In this document: positions 9,060 through 17,216 of the stretch, in pieces
How positions within the stretch are numbered: position 1 is the first letter of the stretch
How the letters are laid out: every line of letters begins with the position of its first letter
Assembly: GCF_030815585.1 (NCBI RefSeq)
Contig: NZ_JAUSWY010000001.1
Location: 124,001-188,000, forward strand
Direction: 5' to 3'
From: Arthrobacter pascens
Lineage (GTDB): Bacteria; Actinomycetota; Actinomycetes; Actinomycetales; Micrococcaceae
DNA length: 64,000 nucleotides
Made by a program: the position numbers and the translations under genes
The notes under the pieces: generated by a model
What the model saw: the letters and a program-made list of their open reading frames with translations, nothing else
The model's database searches: none
Told to the model about the DNA's origin: nothing

Positions 9060-9164
9060 GGTGCGCGCTACTTTCAGCAGGCCACGGCGGTGCCGTGTCC
9101 GATGGTTGGTTATCTGATCCATCTTAGTTCGCCCGGCGAGGCCCCGCCGCCTGTCCAGCCTCAG

Positions 9165-9243
9165 CCGCCGACGTCGCGGGAAACGTGCGCGTTAGCCGGA
9201 AGCTCCCAGCGAGCCGGCAGGCTTCCCGCGAATTCGACGGCGG
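9165..9243. repeat. Intergenic palindromic repeat, family B copy 1
   Basis: Left arm CCGCCGACGTCGCGGGAA (9165-9182) pairs with the right arm starting TTCCCGCGAATTCGACGG (9223-9243). The right half (GGCAGGCTTCC, then CGCGAATTCGACGGCGG) closely matches the palindrome at 12933-13023. It lies between the divergent helicase and ABC-transporter genes, so it is not a gene-end terminator here. REP-like element suspected. Confidence 0.6.
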
Positions 9244-9274
9244 ATGCCGGTTGGGGCGCGGGTAGACTCAACCA

Positions 9275-10069
9275 GTGCGCGCGTATTGGGAGCTGGCCAA
9301 GTCGTCCTTCCGACGCCATTCCACGTACCGTCTGGCCGCATTCTCCGGAGCCTTCACCAACTCTGTCTTCGGCCTGATCAGGGCGTCCCTGCTGCTGTCG
9401 GCCATTTCGACGGCGGGAGGAAGCATCGGCGGTTACTCCGCCGTCGAGGCGGCAACCTATGTGTGGTTGGGCCAGGCCCTGCTGTCCCCCCTGGGGATCT
9501 TCGGCAGCGCCGAATTGGCCAGCCGGGTCAAGAGCGGGGACATCGCCGTGGACCTCTCCCGATCGGTAAACCTCACAGCGTCATACTGGGCGCAGGACCT
9601 CGGCCGGGCGGCCTTCGACATCCTGCCCAGGGGAGTGCCGCCGCTGGTCATCGGCGCTCTTGTCACAGGGCTGTCGCTTCCCACGTCGGCTGGCCCCTAC
9701 GTGCTCGGCTTCGTCTCGGTCTTGGCGGCCCTGACCCTGAACTTCCTGGGATTCTTCGTCATCAACCTGCTCTCTTTCTGGGTGGTGGAGATCCGCGGCT
9801 ACTGGATGCTGTATATGGTCCTCATGAACCTGCTCTCCGGGTTCCTGGTGCCGGTGACGTGGTTCCCGCAGTGGATGCTGGACTTTGCCCGGGCCACTCC
9901 TTTCCCTTCTATGCTGCAGACCCCGGTGGACATCCTGGCGGGAAGGACCGACGGCGCCCAGAGCCTGGCGCTGGTGGGCGTCCAGCTGCTGTGGCTGGCC
10001 GTACTGCTGGCCGGCACCCAGCTGATGGTCCGCTACGGTTCACGGAAGCTGGTGGTGCAGGGTGGCTGA
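9275..10069 (+). CDS. ABC-2 type exporter permease (DUF990 family), subunit 1
   Basis: A 264-residue inner-membrane protein of about six helices, of the ABC-2 family 6 (DUF990) type. It starts at GTG 9275 (MRAYWELAKSSFRRHSTYR), with the usual short cytoplasmic lead before the first helix. It overlaps the next permease gene by 8 bp, and the ATP-binding subunit follows, so the three make a heterodimeric exporter. The substrate is not evident. Such three-gene sets are common in actinobacteria and are usually annotated as drug or daunorubicin-type exporters without proof. Confidence 0.88.
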   Translation: MRAYWELAKSSFRRHSTYRLAAFSGAFTNSVFGLIRASLLLSAISTAGGSIGGYSAVEAATYVWLGQALLSPLGIFGSAELASRVKSGDIAVDLSRSVNLTASYWAQDLGRAAFDILPRGVPPLVIGALVTGLSLPTSAGPYVLGFVSVLAALTLNFLGFFVINLLSFWVVEIRGYWMLYMVLMNLLSGFLVPVTWFPQWMLDFARATPFPSMLQTPVDILAGRTDGAQSLALVGVQLLWLAVLLAGTQLMVRYGSRKLVVQGG

Positions 10070-10925
10070 CGATCCATCAGTGAACAGCCAAACAGTGGAC
10101 CGCCCGGCTGCTGACAGTTCCCCGGTCACGAACGCCAAGCTGCTGCGGCTGCTGGTTTCAGCCCGGTTGCGTTCGCAGACTGCCTACCGGGGGAGCTTCG
10201 CCGCCGACGTCGCCGGGCAGATGATGCTGGCGCTGACGGAGTTTGTGGAGCTGTATGCGATTGTGCATAACATCCCCACGTTCGGGGGCATGACCTTTGC
10301 CCAGGCCCTGCTCGTGTTCGCCTTCGCGTCAGTGGGGTTCTCCATCGGCGACCTGATCCTGGGCGAGACCGATTCCATGAGCGAGGCTATCCGCACCGGA
10401 AAGTTGGAAGTACTGCTGATCCGGCCGCTTCCGGTGCTGCTGCAGCTCATGACGTCGGACTTCCAGCTCCGCAGGGTGGGCCGGCTGGTTTTCGCCCTGA
10501 TCGCATTGGCGGCCGCGCTGTTCCTGACGGACATCCAGTGGGACCCGGCAAAGGTGGCACTGTTCATCGTCACGCCGCTGGCGGGTGCCGCGATTTTCGG
10601 TGCGCTGTTCGTCGGGGCAGGGGCGGTGCAGTTCTGGCTTCTGGACGGGCGTCAGTTCGCCAACGCGTTCACATACGGCGGCCGCTACGTGGCGTCCATG
10701 CCTGGCGCGGCGATGTTCCTGCCGCTGCAGGTCTTTTTCACATTTGTGGTCCCCGCAACGCTGGTGGCCTACGCTCCCAGCCTGGTCCTCCTGGGGCTGG
10801 ACGGACCCGCGGGAATACCCAGCTGGACCGGCTGGCTGGGGCTGCCTGCCGCCGTCGTCCTTTGGGGACTCATGCTGTTGCTGTGGCGGGCGGCCATCAG
10901 AAAGTACACCGGAGCAGGGGGATAA
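10062..10925 (+). CDS. ABC-2 type exporter permease (DUF990 family), subunit 2
   Basis: A 287-residue membrane protein starting at GTG 10062 inside the end of the previous gene, suggesting translational coupling. It has a 25-30 residue hydrophilic N-terminus, then LVSARLRSQTAYRGSF and about six hydrophobic segments. It belongs to the same family as subunit 1 but is clearly diverged, as expected for the two halves of one exporter. It ends immediately before the ATPase gene. Confidence 0.88.
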   Translation: MADDPSVNSQTVDRPAADSSPVTNAKLLRLLVSARLRSQTAYRGSFAADVAGQMMLALTEFVELYAIVHNIPTFGGMTFAQALLVFAFASVGFSIGDLILGETDSMSEAIRTGKLEVLLIRPLPVLLQLMTSDFQLRRVGRLVFALIALAAALFLTDIQWDPAKVALFIVTPLAGAAIFGALFVGAGAVQFWLLDGRQFANAFTYGGRYVASMPGAAMFLPLQVFFTFVVPATLVAYAPSLVLLGLDGPAGIPSWTGWLGLPAAVVLWGLMLLLWRAAIRKYTGAGG

Positions 10926-11909
10926 ATGATTATCGAGGCAGAAGCGCTGAGCCGGAACTTTACCGTGGCGGAAGCGGTGGGAGGCCGGGGACTGGGCAGG
11001 CTGCGGCGCCGCTCCCGCACGGTGCACGCCGTCCGGGACGTGAGTTTCACGGTGGAGCAGGGAGAGGCCGTGGGCTATATCGGCGCCAACGGCGCGGGGA
11101 AGTCGACCACCATCAAGATGCTCACCGGCATCCTGGTGCCTTCTTCGGGGCGGGTGACGGTCTGCGGGCTGCAGCCTGTGCCGCAGCGGCAGGCGCTGGC
11201 GCGGAAGATCGGCGTGGTGTTCGGGCAGCGCTCGCAGCTCTGGTGGGACCTGCCCCTGAAGGATTCGTTCCCCATCCTGGGAGCCATGCACCGCCAGCCG
11301 GAGAGCCGATGGCGGCCACGTTTCCAGGAGTTGGCCGAGCAGATGGGCCTGGATCCCTTTCTCGGAACTCCGGTGCGCCAACTGTCCCTGGGGCAGCGGA
11401 TGCGCGGTGAAGTGGCTGCGGCGCTGCTGCACCGTCCCGAACTGGTGATCCTGGACGAACCAACTATCGGCCTGGACATGATCAGCAAGGAGAGCCTGCG
11501 CCGCTTCCTGGATTTTGAGCGCCGGGAGAACGGCACCACGCTGCTGCTGACCACCCACGACATGAGCGATGTCCAACGTCTCTGCCACCGGATCCTGGTG
11601 GTGGACGACGGCGCCATCGCCTTTGACGGTCCGCTCACCGGACTGGCGGAAGTGGCGGAGGCCCGGCGCACCATGGTGGTTGACTTCAGTTCGCCGCTGC
11701 CCGTCCCTGACCTGATCCTGCCCCAGGGCGCCGTCCATCTGGGTGCTGAGTCCGAGGGGATCCGTCACCGCATTGCGTTCGATCCCCGCCGGCTGTCAGC
11801 ATCGGCCCTGCTGGCGGCCGTCGCTGCCAGGGCCGAGGTGGCTGATCTGTCACTGCACGAGCCGGATATCGAAGACCTCGTGCGGCAGCTGTACACCTCG
11901 GCCCGGTAG
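10926..11909 (+). CDS. ABC exporter ATP-binding protein
   Basis: A 327-residue ATPase driving the two preceding permeases. Walker A GANGAGKST, the ABC signature LSLGQRMRGE, Walker B LVILDEPTIGLD and the switch histidine in LLLTTHDMSD are all present. It starts at ATG 10926, directly after the stop codon of the previous gene. The C-terminal about 80 residues form the extra domain typical of DrrA/NatA-like exporter ATPases. Substrate unknown. Confidence 0.93.
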   Translation: MIIEAEALSRNFTVAEAVGGRGLGRLRRRSRTVHAVRDVSFTVEQGEAVGYIGANGAGKSTTIKMLTGILVPSSGRVTVCGLQPVPQRQALARKIGVVFGQRSQLWWDLPLKDSFPILGAMHRQPESRWRPRFQELAEQMGLDPFLGTPVRQLSLGQRMRGEVAAALLHRPELVILDEPTIGLDMISKESLRRFLDFERRENGTTLLLTTHDMSDVQRLCHRILVVDDGAIAFDGPLTGLAEVAEARRTMVVDFSSPLPVPDLILPQGAVHLGAESEGIRHRIAFDPRRLSASALLAAVAARAEVADLSLHEPDIEDLVRQLYTSAR

Positions 11910-12080
11910 CCGGAGCCCCCGCAGGAGCTGCGACCGGGTTCGCCGGGTTCGCCGGGTGACCCAGGAACGGGAGCCCAAACTTCGCACGACGTTCACTTTC
12001 TCCTCAACCCGGGATCTGCCCTGCCCACGTAGCGTGAAAAGTGTTCTGAGCACCATCGGCATTCAGCAGTAAGGATTCCC

Positions 12081-12932
12081 ATGACCACGAGCCAACAGCC
12101 TGTCGTTCTGACCACCGGCAGCATCGAAGCAAGCGACGAGGAAGTCGTCGACGCGAACGTCAGCGTGGTTGATGCCATGCACAAGGAACTGCTCCACACC
12201 GACGAGATGTCCCCGGTGGCCCTCCGCAGTTACTACGTGGATTTCTACCTCACGCAGTCCCTGGAGGGCGGCTTCGCCCAGTACGTATTCACGTCCCTCG
12301 ACCGGGACGAGACCGACACCCTCATCCGCGAAGGCATGGCAGCCATGGGCGCCACCGCCCACCTGGATCTGTTCAACAGGACCGTTGAGGCCTTCGAGGA
12401 CCTGTCCGAGGAGGATGAGGAGCGCTACCTCGACGGCGGCCTGGACGAGGATGAGGAAAGCTCGGACGGCGTGCGCGGCATGGAGGAGCTTGACGGCGAA
12501 TTCGAGGAGCTGCTTGAGACCGAGAACATCACCGCCCTCAACGCGGCCTGGCTCCGCGGGCAGGAAGCACTGCTGGTGCTGGACGAAGAGGAGCTCAAAG
12601 CCCACATCGAGCGGCTCGTGGCGCTTATCCCCGACCTCGCCGAGCGCCAGGCCAAAGCCGACGCCGAGGCCCTGGAGAATGCGCCGGAGTTCGAGATCAT
12701 CATCCGCGAACTGTGCGACATTGCCGGCTACGCCCTGCAGAAGATCACCATGGGCGACCCCAACTACCTGCACCACGGGGAGAAGATGCTGGCCTGGCAC
12801 TTCAGCACTGACCACGGAGACTTCATCATGGTCGAAGAGGACGACGAAGCGTTCATGATCAACCCCCAAACCCAGGAAATCGTGGCCGCCGTGGAGTTCG
12901 AGGACGCCGACGAAGACCTGGTGGACGCCTAA
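12081..12932 (+). CDS. DMP19/DUF4375-like acidic protein
   Basis: A 283-residue soluble, very acidic protein. Residues about 35-90 (SYYVDFYLTQSLEGGFAQYVF) resemble the DMP19 (DUF4375) domain, a family with DNA-mimic members. The middle is rich in Glu and Asp (for example LSEEDEERYLDGGLDEDEESS), in keeping with a DNA-mimic type surface, but no function is proven. A C-terminal segment (HHGEKMLAWHF and GDFIMVEEDDEAFMINP) looks like a second small domain. Start ATG 12081 is preceded by TAAGGA. A stand-alone gene with its own upstream region of about 170 bp. Confidence 0.7.
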   Translation: MTTSQQPVVLTTGSIEASDEEVVDANVSVVDAMHKELLHTDEMSPVALRSYYVDFYLTQSLEGGFAQYVFTSLDRDETDTLIREGMAAMGATAHLDLFNRTVEAFEDLSEEDEERYLDGGLDEDEESSDGVRGMEELDGEFEELLETENITALNAAWLRGQEALLVLDEEELKAHIERLVALIPDLAERQAKADAEALENAPEFEIIIRELCDIAGYALQKITMGDPNYLHHGEKMLAWHFSTDHGDFIMVEEDDEAFMINPQTQEIVAAVEFEDADEDLVDA

Positions 12933-13023
12933 AGCCCTCCGGATTCGCCGGAAGCCTGCCAGTACGCCGGAAACTCGCGGCGGATTGGCAGGCTTCCGGC
13001 GATTTCGGCGGCGGAAGGGGGCT
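12933..13023. repeat. Intergenic palindromic repeat, family B copy 2
   Basis: The left arm begins AGCCCTCCGGATTCGCCGG and continues to 12960. The right arm (12987-13023) begins GGCAGGCTTCCGGCGATTT. It directly follows the stop of the DMP19 gene, so here it may also terminate transcription. It shares the GGCAGGCTTCC...GGCGGCGG block with the element at 9165-9243. Confidence 0.6.
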
Positions 13024-13182
13024 CCGGATCGTCAGCCAGGCCCTGACCGTAATGCCGTCCCAAGAAGATATTCGGAAGAATTTCCAGGCGGCCGTAACTT
13101 TTCCCGGCCGGCCAGCGATGTAGGTGGTGAGTGGTTCCCACGGAGCCGCATCTGAATTGTCTTCTATGTTTTGGAGTGTCGT

Positions 13183-13824
13183 ATGTCCTTGTTCACTGTT
13201 CTTGCCACCAGTAAAGTTGCAGCCGGATTCCTGGCCGCGGGCACCTTGGCCGTCGGCGGAACCGGCATCGCCGCTGCTTCGGGAGTCCTTCCGGCGGACG
13301 CCCAGCAGACCGCCCACGAACTGCTCGGCGCCCCGGCTCCGCAGCTGGCCACCGATGCAGCAGCAGCGGCAGCTGGCTCAGCAGACGCTTCCGGCACCGC
13401 AGCAGTGTCCGGCGACGAGGTGGCAGCAAACGCGAACGCCTCGGCTGCGGCAGGTACCGAAGTTGACGCTGCCGGCGCAGCGGCCATCGGCCTCTGCACG
13501 GCTTTCGCCAACGGCGGACTGAACGCCTCCTCCGAAGGCTTCGCCTCGCTGGCTGTTGCTGCCAAGGGTGAAGCAAACGTGGAGAGCTTCTGCACGGACG
13601 TAGCTGCCAAGGCCGGCGCTGCCGCTGACGCCAAGGCTGCTGCCGAGGGCTCCGTCGCTGTTGAGGCCGAGCTTCCCGAGCTGCCTGCTGTCCCCGCGGT
13701 TCCGGCTGTCCCCGCCGTGCCGGCTGTTCCGGGCATCGACGGACTGCCGGCCGTTCCCGCTGTTCCGGCCGTGCCTGCAGTCCCGGGCGACGCAGTGGAC
13801 GCTCCTTCCGTTTCGGCCCACTAG
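13183..13824 (+). CDS. Ala-rich membrane-anchored or exported protein next to a sigma factor
   Basis: A 213-residue protein. Start ATG 13183 (MSLFTVLATS) follows TTGGAG at good spacing; an upstream in-frame TTG at 13171 overlaps that site and is less likely. One hydrophobic segment (about 8-34) is followed by GVLPADAQQTAHELLG, then long Ala-rich stretches. A block bracketed by two Cys (GLCTAFANGGLN ... VESFC) follows, then C-terminal repeats of PAVPAVP that would form an extended Pro-rich rod. The function is not recognised. The hydrophobic-plus-GVLPADAQ layout recurs in the protein downstream of the sigma gene, so the two may be related. Confidence 0.65.
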   Translation: MSLFTVLATSKVAAGFLAAGTLAVGGTGIAAASGVLPADAQQTAHELLGAPAPQLATDAAAAAAGSADASGTAAVSGDEVAANANASAAAGTEVDAAGAAAIGLCTAFANGGLNASSEGFASLAVAAKGEANVESFCTDVAAKAGAAADAKAAAEGSVAVEAELPELPAVPAVPAVPAVPAVPGIDGLPAVPAVPAVPAVPGDAVDAPSVSAH

Positions 13825-13936
13825 CAGCCCTTCAGCTAGTCTGGACTGCGGGACCGGCCCTTGAGGGGCCGGATTCCCGCAGTCCACATGGCAGTCCAAG
13901 AGGCAGTGGAGAAGTCCGCGCCGGATACCGGGATGT

Positions 13937-14533
13937 GTGAGTCCGCAGCCCGCGATGGAGGAGCCGCCGGTGCTTGACACTTTGGCCGAAGAAGACATCG
14001 AGATACTCGCAGACACAGCCGGAACCGACCCGGCCGTGCTCTTTGGCGCTGTCTACCGTTCCTTCTCCGGCGCCGTGCTGGGCTACCTCCGCGCCCGAGG
14101 TGTCGATGACCCCGAGGCCGTCACCCAGGATGTGTTCCTGGCTTTCTTTCCGAAAATCGGTGAACTTACCGGCGGACTCCAAGGCGCCAAGTCGCTGTTA
14201 TTCTCAATCGCCCACGCCCGGATGGTGGACTATTACCGCCGGCTGGAACGCAGGCCCGATTTCACCCCTTATGATCCGCTGCAGGACGGGCGCAGTACGG
14301 CTTCGGCCGAGGACCACGCGCTGGGCCACGACGGCGGCGCGGCTGCCCTGTTGGACGGCCTCGCTGATGACCACCGGGAAGTTCTGGCCCTCCGCGTTGT
14401 GGCGGATCTCTCCATCGAACAGGTGGCCGGCATCATGGGCAAATCCCAAGGCGCCATTAAGCAGCTGCAACGCAGGGCGCTGCAAAATCTCAAGGACCAG
14501 ACGCTAAGAAGAAACCAGGCACATCATGAGTGA
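13937..14533 (+). CDS. RNA polymerase sigma factor, sigma-70/ECF type
   Basis: A 198-residue sigma factor with region 2 (about 35-100: YRSFSGAVLGYLRARGVDDPEAVTQDVF and AKSLLFSIAHARMVDYYRR) and region 4 (about 140-190: LLDGLADDHREVLALRVVADLSIEQVAGIMGKS). It directs RNA polymerase to its own promoter class. The start is GTG 13937 or, less likely, ATG 13955. It overlaps the next gene by 8 bp. The gene upstream encodes an Ala-rich membrane-associated protein, and the gene downstream a one-helix membrane protein that is the likely regulator. Confidence 0.9.
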   Translation: MSPQPAMEEPPVLDTLAEEDIEILADTAGTDPAVLFGAVYRSFSGAVLGYLRARGVDDPEAVTQDVFLAFFPKIGELTGGLQGAKSLLFSIAHARMVDYYRRLERRPDFTPYDPLQDGRSTASAEDHALGHDGGAAALLDGLADDHREVLALRVVADLSIEQVAGIMGKSQGAIKQLQRRALQNLKDQTLRRNQAHHE

Positions 14534-15221
14534 CATCGCAGGCTCCAGCAACGGCGGGGCTGTTGAGCAGCTACTGCTCGAAGCAGAGCTGGACGGCGAC
14601 GACGGACTCCGCCCTGTCCTGCTTGAGCTCCGGGCTTTGGCAACCGAACAGCCGGAGCCCTCTGCAGCGGTGGCGGCCCTGATGGTTCCCGCAGCCCACC
14701 AGCAGGCAGCAGCAGGGCCCGTAGCCGGAGCAGCGACTGATGAGCTCGCCGCACGCCGCCGGGCGAAGCGCCGGATCACGCTCACCACGCTCTCGGTGGC
14801 GGTCTCGCTGGCCGCCGGCGGTGCGGTTGCCGCCGCCTCGGACCAGGGCATCCGGGACTCCTTCGGCCACGCAGTCACGTCCTTCGTGTCCACAGTGGGC
14901 GGCGGACCCGTGAACCAACCTGCGGAAACCCCAGCCCCGGTTCCTGCCCAGCCCGGGGGTTCCGCGTCCGTGCCGGCTCCAACAGCCCCTGCGCCGGCCC
15001 CCAGCGCGCCGGGTGCAGACCCTGCGCAGGGACCGCAGAACCTTCCCTCCCCGGCCACGTCACAGCCAGTGCACCTGCCGGAGCTTCCCGTGCCGGAGAA
15101 CCTCACTCCGGGCGTTCCAGGCGGCCCCCTCAACGGCGCGCCCCCTAACGGCGAGGGACAGCCCCCGGCACTGCCCCTTCCGGCCACACCTCCGGTCCCG
15201 CTGCCCAGTCCGGCTCCATAA
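14526..15221 (+). CDS. Single-helix membrane protein, probable anti-sigma regulator
   Basis: 231 residues starting at ATG 14526 inside the sigma-factor gene. A cytoplasmic part of about 80 residues is followed by a basic ARRRAKRR stretch, one membrane helix (about 83-104), and an extracellular Pro/Ala-rich tail of about 125 residues. The placement, coupling and topology fit an anti-sigma factor. However, there is no zinc-binding H-x3-C-x2-C motif, so the assignment rests on context. The post-helix region (DQGIRDSFGHAVTSFVS) resembles the corresponding part of the protein at 13183. Confidence 0.6.
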   Translation: MSDIAGSSNGGAVEQLLLEAELDGDDGLRPVLLELRALATEQPEPSAAVAALMVPAAHQQAAAGPVAGAATDELAARRRAKRRITLTTLSVAVSLAAGGAVAAASDQGIRDSFGHAVTSFVSTVGGGPVNQPAETPAPVPAQPGGSASVPAPTAPAPAPSAPGADPAQGPQNLPSPATSQPVHLPELPVPENLTPGVPGGPLNGAPPNGEGQPPALPLPATPPVPLPSPAP

Positions 15222-15320
15222 GCTCCGGCTCCCTGAGCCCTGTTCCGTAACCACAGCCTGCTTTCGTACAGCCCAATTTCGTACAGCCCGGTGCGGCAAC
15301 CGCAGTGGGCCGGGCTCCTG

Positions 15321-15833
15321 TCAGTACGCCGCCCCCGCCTTCTTGATCATCTCCCCGGCCGGGTTCGCCAGGTACCAGACGTCGTTGACGCCTTGGCCCA
15401 GGACATCGCCGGGGTTCTTGTCCTGGGCGAAGTAGTACAGCGGGAGGCCGTTCAGCGTCAGCTGCTTTGCCCCATCCGGCGTCGTAATTGTTCCCACTGT
15501 GCCCGTGACCCCCTCAGCGGCTGGTGTGGCCGCCGTGCTGGTGACTGGCGGCCACGCGGTGAGGCAGGCACCGGTGCAGGCGCTGGTGCCGGAGTCCTTC
15601 ACGTCCTTGGTGAAGAAATAGACGCTCATGCCCTTGGCATCCACAACGATGGTGCCCGCGCTGGAGGACGCTGTCTTGAGGTCGACGGCGGCTGCCGCAG
15701 TTGGGGAGGTCGCGGTCGGCGCGGGGGAGGTAGTTGCAGGAGTTGTTGTGGTCGTTCCGGGGCTTCCGCCGCAGCCTGTCAGAGCGGCCGCAAGGGCCAG
15801 AGCGGCAAAACCTGCGCCTAGATGCTGTTTCAT
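15321..15833 (-). CDS. Lipoprotein with Yx(FWY)xxD repeats (COG4315 type)
   Basis: A 170-residue secreted lipoprotein with an N-terminal signal and lipobox LTGC (Cys about 20), then a Thr/Pro/Ala linker. Two copies of the PF03640-type repeat follow: VYFFTKDVKDSGTSACTG and LYYFAQDKNPGD, with a short CTGACLTAWPP between them. Function unknown; members are cell-surface proteins, some linked to heme or redox stress. It is divergent from an ECF sigma gene and carries an identical-looking ECF promoter, so it is likely a direct target of that sigma factor. Confidence 0.88.
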   Translation of the reverse strand: MKQHLGAGFAALALAAALTGCGGSPGTTTTTPATTSPAPTATSPTAAAAVDLKTASSSAGTIVVDAKGMSVYFFTKDVKDSGTSACTGACLTAWPPVTSTAATPAAEGVTGTVGTITTPDGAKQLTLNGLPLYYFAQDKNPGDVLGQGVNDVWYLANPAGEMIKKAGAAY

Positions 15834-15884
15834 GTGAATGCTCCTTGGCTGGTGCCCGGCGTCGGATCACCGGACGCTAACCGG

Positions 15885-15913
15885 TACGACGCACCAGGGT
15901 GAAGAATGGTTCA
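15885..15913 (-). promoter_or_regulatory. ECF-type promoter of the lipoprotein gene
   Basis: On the minus strand, TGAACC (15913-15908) is followed by a 16-bp spacer and CGTCGTA (15891-15885). It lies about 50 bp before the lipoprotein start and mirrors the plus-strand promoter of the sigma gene. The pattern resembles SigL promoters of mycobacteria. Confidence 0.65.
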
Positions 15914-15915
15914 AA

Positions 15916-15944
15916 TGAACGTTTTAGCGCCAACGGACGTCGTA
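15916..15944 (+). promoter_or_regulatory. ECF-type promoter of the sigma/anti-sigma operon
   Basis: TGAACG (15916-15921), a 16-bp spacer (15922-15937) and CGTCGTA (15938-15944). This is the same spacing and -10 block as the divergent lipoprotein promoter, 2 bp away. It suggests autoregulation of the sigma gene that starts at 16017. Confidence 0.65.
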
Positions 15945-16016
15945 TCAGCCGGGATGCGTAAGGGGTAGTTCCGGGCAGAACCTTGACGCAGGATCCAGGG
16001 ACAGGAGAAGGCTGGC

Positions 16017-16517
16017 ATGCCGCTGGACGAAGATGTGGTTGCAGCGATTTACCGCGAACACGGCACCGCCCTGCGCCGCTTTGTCCTCAGCGCGTCCCGC
16101 GACCCCCAGCTGGCCGAGGACGTGGTCCAGGAGACCGTGCTCCGCGTCTGGCAGCAGGCCCCGGACATCACCGGAAGCCTGCGCAGCTACCTGTTCAGGA
16201 CCGCGCGGAACATTATGATCGACAACTATCGCAAGGCCCAGCGGCGGCCGGCAGAAGCCATGGAACGCGAGCTCACCGATCCCGCGGACGCCGTGGAGCG
16301 CGTGGACGAGCTTCTCAACCGGGTGCTCATGGAGGAGGCCCTGCTCCGGCTCAGCACCGAACACCGGGACGTCCTGGTAGCCCTGCACTACCGCCGCTTC
16401 ACCGTCAACGAGGCCTCCGTGCAGCTGAACATCCCCAGCGGAACGGTGAAGTCGCGGGCCTTTTACGCGGTGCGCGCCCTGCGGACCATCCTGGATGAAA
16501 TGGGGGTGGAACGGTGA
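16017..16517 (+). CDS. ECF RNA polymerase sigma factor (SigL-like)
   Basis: 166 residues. Region 2 holds SRDPQLAEDVVQETVLRVW and SYLFRTARNIMIDNYRK. Region 4 holds LSTEHRDVLVALHYRRFTV and NIPSGTVKSRAFYAVRAL. Start ATG 16017 follows GGAGAAGG. The stop overlaps the anti-sigma start by 4 bp (GTGA). The SigL label comes from the zinc anti-sigma partner and from promoters resembling TGAACC-N16-CGTnnn; it is an inference, not a sequence match I can measure. Confidence 0.92.
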   Translation: MPLDEDVVAAIYREHGTALRRFVLSASRDPQLAEDVVQETVLRVWQQAPDITGSLRSYLFRTARNIMIDNYRKAQRRPAEAMERELTDPADAVERVDELLNRVLMEEALLRLSTEHRDVLVALHYRRFTVNEASVQLNIPSGTVKSRAFYAVRALRTILDEMGVER

Positions 16518-17179
16518 GCGACTCCGAACTGCACCAGCTGCTGGGCGCCTACCTGCTGGGCGGGCTGGACGCCGAGGATACGCTTCGCTTCCAGGCCCAC
16601 ATTCAAGAGTGTGCGGACTGCCAGGCGGAACTGGCCGAGCTGGAGAAACTGCCGACCCTGCTGAACGCCCTTCCCGTACCGGACGCGGTGGCGCTCACCG
16701 CCAGCCGCGGCACGGCGGCGGGCGCTGAGCCTGTCCCGTCCGTTCCGCGCGCGGTCCTTGACCGACTGGCCGCCCGGCGTCGGACATCACGACGGCGGCG
16801 GGCCGCTCTGGTGGGCGCCGTGGCGGCCGCATGCCTTGCGCTGGGCCTGGCTGCCGGGCCGGTACTCAACCGTCCCCCGCAGCCGGACGCCAGCTACTCC
16901 GTGCAGTCCGGAGACGGATTGCGGTTCAGTATTGACCTGGCGCGGAAAACGTGGGGCACTGAACTCGCAGTGAACGGCAGCAGCTTGCCGCTGGACGGGA
17001 CACTTTCGCTTTGGATCCGGGACCGCGACGGCGGGGAGGACCGGGCGTGTGCGTGGACCGCCACGCCTAGCGGCCGGGTCAAGGTCACCGGCGCCACGCC
17101 GGTTCAGCTGGCCAGCATCGCCAGCGTGGAGCTGCGGGACGGATCCCAGCACACGGTTGCTGAGATCAGCGTGCCGTGA
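16514..17179 (+). CDS. Zinc-binding anti-sigma factor (ZAS family), membrane-anchored
   Basis: 221 residues, GTG start coupled to the sigma gene. The N-terminal domain has the ZAS motif H29-x3-C33-x2-C36 in QAHIQECADC, which binds the sigma factor and can respond to redox change. A basic RRRTSRRRR stretch precedes one membrane helix (about 98-118). An extracytoplasmic beta-rich domain of about 100 residues follows (for example TLSLWIRDRDGG), resembling the anti-sigma-K factor (RskA) C-terminal domain. It should hold the SigL-like factor inactive until an envelope or thiol signal arrives. Confidence 0.9.
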   Translation: MSDSELHQLLGAYLLGGLDAEDTLRFQAHIQECADCQAELAELEKLPTLLNALPVPDAVALTASRGTAAGAEPVPSVPRAVLDRLAARRRTSRRRRAALVGAVAAACLALGLAAGPVLNRPPQPDASYSVQSGDGLRFSIDLARKTWGTELAVNGSSLPLDGTLSLWIRDRDGGEDRACAWTATPSGRVKVTGATPVQLASIASVELRDGSQHTVAEISVP

Positions 17180-17216
17180 TTCTTGGCCATGACCGCTGTG
17201 TTACGAGCTCCCCTTG

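Noticed and set aside
14526..15221. A classical zinc-binding anti-sigma factor
   Set aside because: The H-x3-C-x2-C motif is absent; only context and topology support an anti-sigma role.
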